This document shows, in pieces, positions 5,556-7,849 of a stretch of DNA of 7,849 nt. The stretch comes from Planktothrix sp. UBA8402 (GTDB lineage Bacteria > Cyanobacteriota > Cyanobacteriia > Cyanobacteriales > Microcoleaceae): contig DMPJ01000572.1 of assembly GCA_003456035.1 (NCBI GenBank), positions 1,262 through 9,110 of the forward strand. The letters are read 5' to 3'. Both the position numbers and the translations under genes were made by a program. How positions within the stretch are numbered: the stretch's first letter is position 1; every line of letters starts with the position of its first letter. Under the pieces are notes generated by a model, which worked only from the letters and a program-made list of their open reading frames with translations, did not search any database and had not been told where the DNA came from.

Positions 5556-7849
5556 ATGATGACTAAACGACTATCATTTTCATCAAATCTTACTCAATAT
5601 TTAGAAAGACTAAAACGGTTTTCCAACCCAATTAATTTACTAATTTTCTGTTTGGGATTTCTGGGTATGGTCAGTGGTATTGGGCAGTTAATTTTTGCCG
5701 ATTATATTATTATAAATCTAATTCATAACGCCATAAGTTTAATTTTGAGTGGATTAATTATATCAATATATGGATATTATATTTGGATTGAAAATAAATC
5801 TCAGCTTGGGTCAATAAAAGAAGAAAATTCAACTAAAATTGCGCCTAATATTAGCGATTACCAAGACATAGAAACCTATCTCCGCCAAAGTGAAGAACAA
5901 TTTCGCAGCGCCTTTGAAAATGCCTCAATTGGTATGGCAATTGTCGGCTTAGACGGTCAATGGTTACGCGTAAATCAGGCATTATCTGAAATTGTGGGGT
6001 ATGATCAGTCAGAATTACTAAATTTAACCTTTCAACAAATTACCTATCCCGATGATTTAGCCACCGATATTAAATATCTCCAAAACTTATTAAATAATCA
6101 AATTCCAAGCTATCAAAGGGAAAAACGGTATATTCATAGACAAGGACAGATTATTTGGATCTTCCTCAATATTACAATTGTTCGAGATCAGCAAAAAAAT
6201 CCTTTATATTTTATTAACCAAATTCAAGATATTACTCACCGGAAACAGACAGAAGCAGCCTTAAGGGACAGTGAAGCCCGTTTCCGAGCTATTTTTAATC
6301 AAACTTTCCAACTAATGGGACTTTTAACCTGTGAAGGAGTGACTTTAGAAATTAATCAAACCGCTTTAGATTTTTCAGGTTTACAACGCCAAGATGTGAT
6401 AAATCGACCCTTTTGGGAGTGCGGCTGGTGGGCGATTTCTCTCCCAACCCAAACCCAACTCCAAGATGCAATTTATCGGGCGGCTCAAGGGGAATTTATT
6501 CGCTATGAAATTGATATTTTAGGTCAAGGAAATCAAATTAAAACGATTGATTTTTCCCTGCGTCCATTATTAGATGAAGCCGGAAAAGTTAAACTTTTAA
6601 TTGCTGAAGGACGAGATATTACAGAACGTCAAACTCTGCAACGAGAATTAGCTCAACGAGAATCTTGGTTAGATGCCTTTTTTGCTTGCGCTCCGGCGGG
6701 TTTATTGATTTTAGACCATCAAAAACGGTTTATTAAAGTTAACGATTCCATCGCTCAAATGCACCAAATTCCGGCGACCGATCATATTGGTAAATCCCTG
6801 CAAGATGTTTTTTGCAAATATACAACTATTTTAGAATTTGTTAGTGATGAAGTGTTAACTAAAGGAAACTCAATTCTGGATTTAGAAATTAGTGGAGAAT
6901 ATACCAGTCCAGGAATTAGAAATTATTGGATGGCTTCATTTTTTCCCTTATCTACTGATATTCAAGGCTGTGTTTCTGGAGTGGGTGGGGTATTATTAGA
7001 TATTACAGAACGCAAACGAATGGAATTAGAATTACGGTCTGTGAGTGAACGGTTACAATATTTACTTACCGTTAGTCCGGCTGTGATTTTTAGTTGTCAA
7101 CCCCAGGAAAGCTATGATATTACCTTTATGAGTGATAATGTTCACAGTTCCTTGGGTTATTATGCTCACGAATTTATTAGAAATCCTAGCTTTTGGTTAA
7201 GTAATGTTCATCCTGAAGATATTAAACTATTGCGTTTAGGATTAAAGCAGATTTTAAAGCGAGATATCTTTAGTTATAAATATAGATTTTTAGATTCTGA
7301 TCGCACCTATCGTTGGTTAGATATGCAAATGCGGTTAGTTAGAGATCCCAAAGGTCAACCCTTAGAAATAGTTGCATATTGGGTTGATATTACTGATCGA
7401 AAAAAAGCTGAATTTGAACTAAGAATCACTCAAAAACGCTTACAAACCGTGATTGAAACTATTGCAAATGGAATCACTTTGAGTAATAGCCTTGGCTATT
7501 TTTTAATTTTTAATTCTCAAATAGAAAAGATCACAGGATATAGTTTAGAAGATACTCAAAACTACCTGGATTTTATGCAGTTACTTGATCCTGATCAGAT
7601 GACTTATCAACAGGTAAGCGAACGTTTACAACAGGTAATCAATGAAGGCGGATTACATAATATTGAAACAACGATTATTACTAAATCTGGAGAAACTAAA
7701 ACCCTATTAGTTTCAACGGTATTATTAGAAGATGAATGGGGAGAATTATTTTTAACTGTTTATGAAGATATTACGGAAAGGAAACATACTGAAGCCGCCT
7801 TACAAGAGGTTAATGATCTATTACAAGCTACAATTCAAGCCGCCCCGGT
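5556..7849 (+). CDS. Membrane-anchored multi-PAS sensor protein, partial (runs off the right edge)
   Basis: The frame is open for 764 codons to the window end. It starts ATG ATG at 5556, with AAGGG at 5543-5547 eight bases upstream. Two hydrophobic segments (about 27-48 and 52-78) anchor it in the membrane; WIENK follows the second. At least five PAS domains come next, most closed by the PAC-type ending DITxRK. PAS1 is about 112-230 (FENASIGMAIVGLDG, VGYDQSELL, HRQGQIIWI). PAS2 is about 240-358 (IFNQTFQLMGLL to GRDITERQ). PAS3 is about 369-490 (FFACAPAGLLILD to LLDITERKR). PAS4 is about 495-622, of the type with NVHPEDI and YRWLDMQ. PAS5 is about 629-745 (IETIANGITL, ITGYSLED, YEDITERKH). A sixth begins at about 752 (LLQATIQAAP). 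No output domain is in view; a histidine kinase or a GGDEF/EAL module usually follows such arrays. PAS domains may bind small ligands or mediate dimerisation, and no cofactor residue is evident. It lies 61 bases after the REC-GAF-GGDEF gene and may be its sensor partner. Confidence 0.9.
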   Translation, partial: MMTKRLSFSSNLTQYLERLKRFSNPINLLIFCLGFLGMVSGIGQLIFADYIIINLIHNAISLILSGLIISIYGYYIWIENKSQLGSIKEENSTKIAPNISDYQDIETYLRQSEEQFRSAFENASIGMAIVGLDGQWLRVNQALSEIVGYDQSELLNLTFQQITYPDDLATDIKYLQNLLNNQIPSYQREKRYIHRQGQIIWIFLNITIVRDQQKNPLYFINQIQDITHRKQTEAALRDSEARFRAIFNQTFQLMGLLTCEGVTLEINQTALDFSGLQRQDVINRPFWECGWWAISLPTQTQLQDAIYRAAQGEFIRYEIDILGQGNQIKTIDFSLRPLLDEAGKVKLLIAEGRDITERQTLQRELAQRESWLDAFFACAPAGLLILDHQKRFIKVNDSIAQMHQIPATDHIGKSLQDVFCKYTTILEFVSDEVLTKGNSILDLEISGEYTSPGIRNYWMASFFPLSTDIQGCVSGVGGVLLDITERKRMELELRSVSERLQYLLTVSPAVIFSCQPQESYDITFMSDNVHSSLGYYAHEFIRNPSFWLSNVHPEDIKLLRLGLKQILKRDIFSYKYRFLDSDRTYRWLDMQMRLVRDPKGQPLEIVAYWVDITDRKKAEFELRITQKRLQTVIETIANGITLSNSLGYFLIFNSQIEKITGYSLEDTQNYLDFMQLLDPDQMTYQQVSERLQQVINEGGLHNIETTIITKSGETKTLLVSTVLLEDEWGELFLTVYEDITERKHTEAALQEVNDLLQATIQAAP

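Overview
The window looks like a piece of chromosome from a filamentous cyanobacterium, probably of the Planktothrix/Microcoleus/Arthrospira kind. The sequence is AT-rich and has two copies of the cyanobacterial palindrome HIP1 (GCGATCGC, at 1267 and 4925). It carries a PetL-like cytochrome b6f small subunit, a very long pentapeptide-repeat protein and PAS/GAF/GGDEF signalling proteins. The genus is inferred from overall character, not from a search.

Left part (1-1420). An aroB gene (3-dehydroquinate synthase, shikimate pathway) runs on the minus strand from 1132 to 23. Its reading frame is intact and well conserved except for one in-frame TAA at 451-449. This stop lies between the Glu metal ligand and the two His metal ligands, so neither fragment could be active alone. 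Divergent from it, 116 bases away, is a short plus-strand gene (1249-1353, 34 residues) that matches PetL in length, membrane helix and C-terminal VKLI. The 67 bases between this gene and the next, convergent gene hold two compact hairpins.

Middle part (1421-4003). A 767-codon minus-strand gene encodes about 440 residues of helical non-repeat sequence followed by about 300 residues of A(D/N)LxX pentapeptide repeats. It has a good -35/-10 promoter just upstream, but its first ATG is far inside the conserved part, so it must start at GTG or TTG. The 279-base divergent intergenic region to its right carries promoters for both directions.

Right part (4004-7849). Two plus-strand genes 61 bases apart form a likely signalling operon. 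The first is a complete REC-GAF-GGDEF response regulator with an apparently active diguanylate cyclase site and an RxxD product-inhibition site. The second is a membrane-anchored sensor with two N-terminal transmembrane helices and at least five PAS domains. It runs off the right edge before any output domain, so its type (histidine kinase, GGDEF/EAL or other) cannot be read here. The simplest model is that the sensor, or a kinase coupled to it, controls phosphorylation of the response regulator and hence c-di-GMP synthesis.

I see no CRISPR array, insertion sequence, tRNA or rRNA. The most notable points are the interrupted aroB, the small PetL gene that is easily missed, the paired hairpins, and the pentapeptide protein with its large uncharacterised N-terminal domain.
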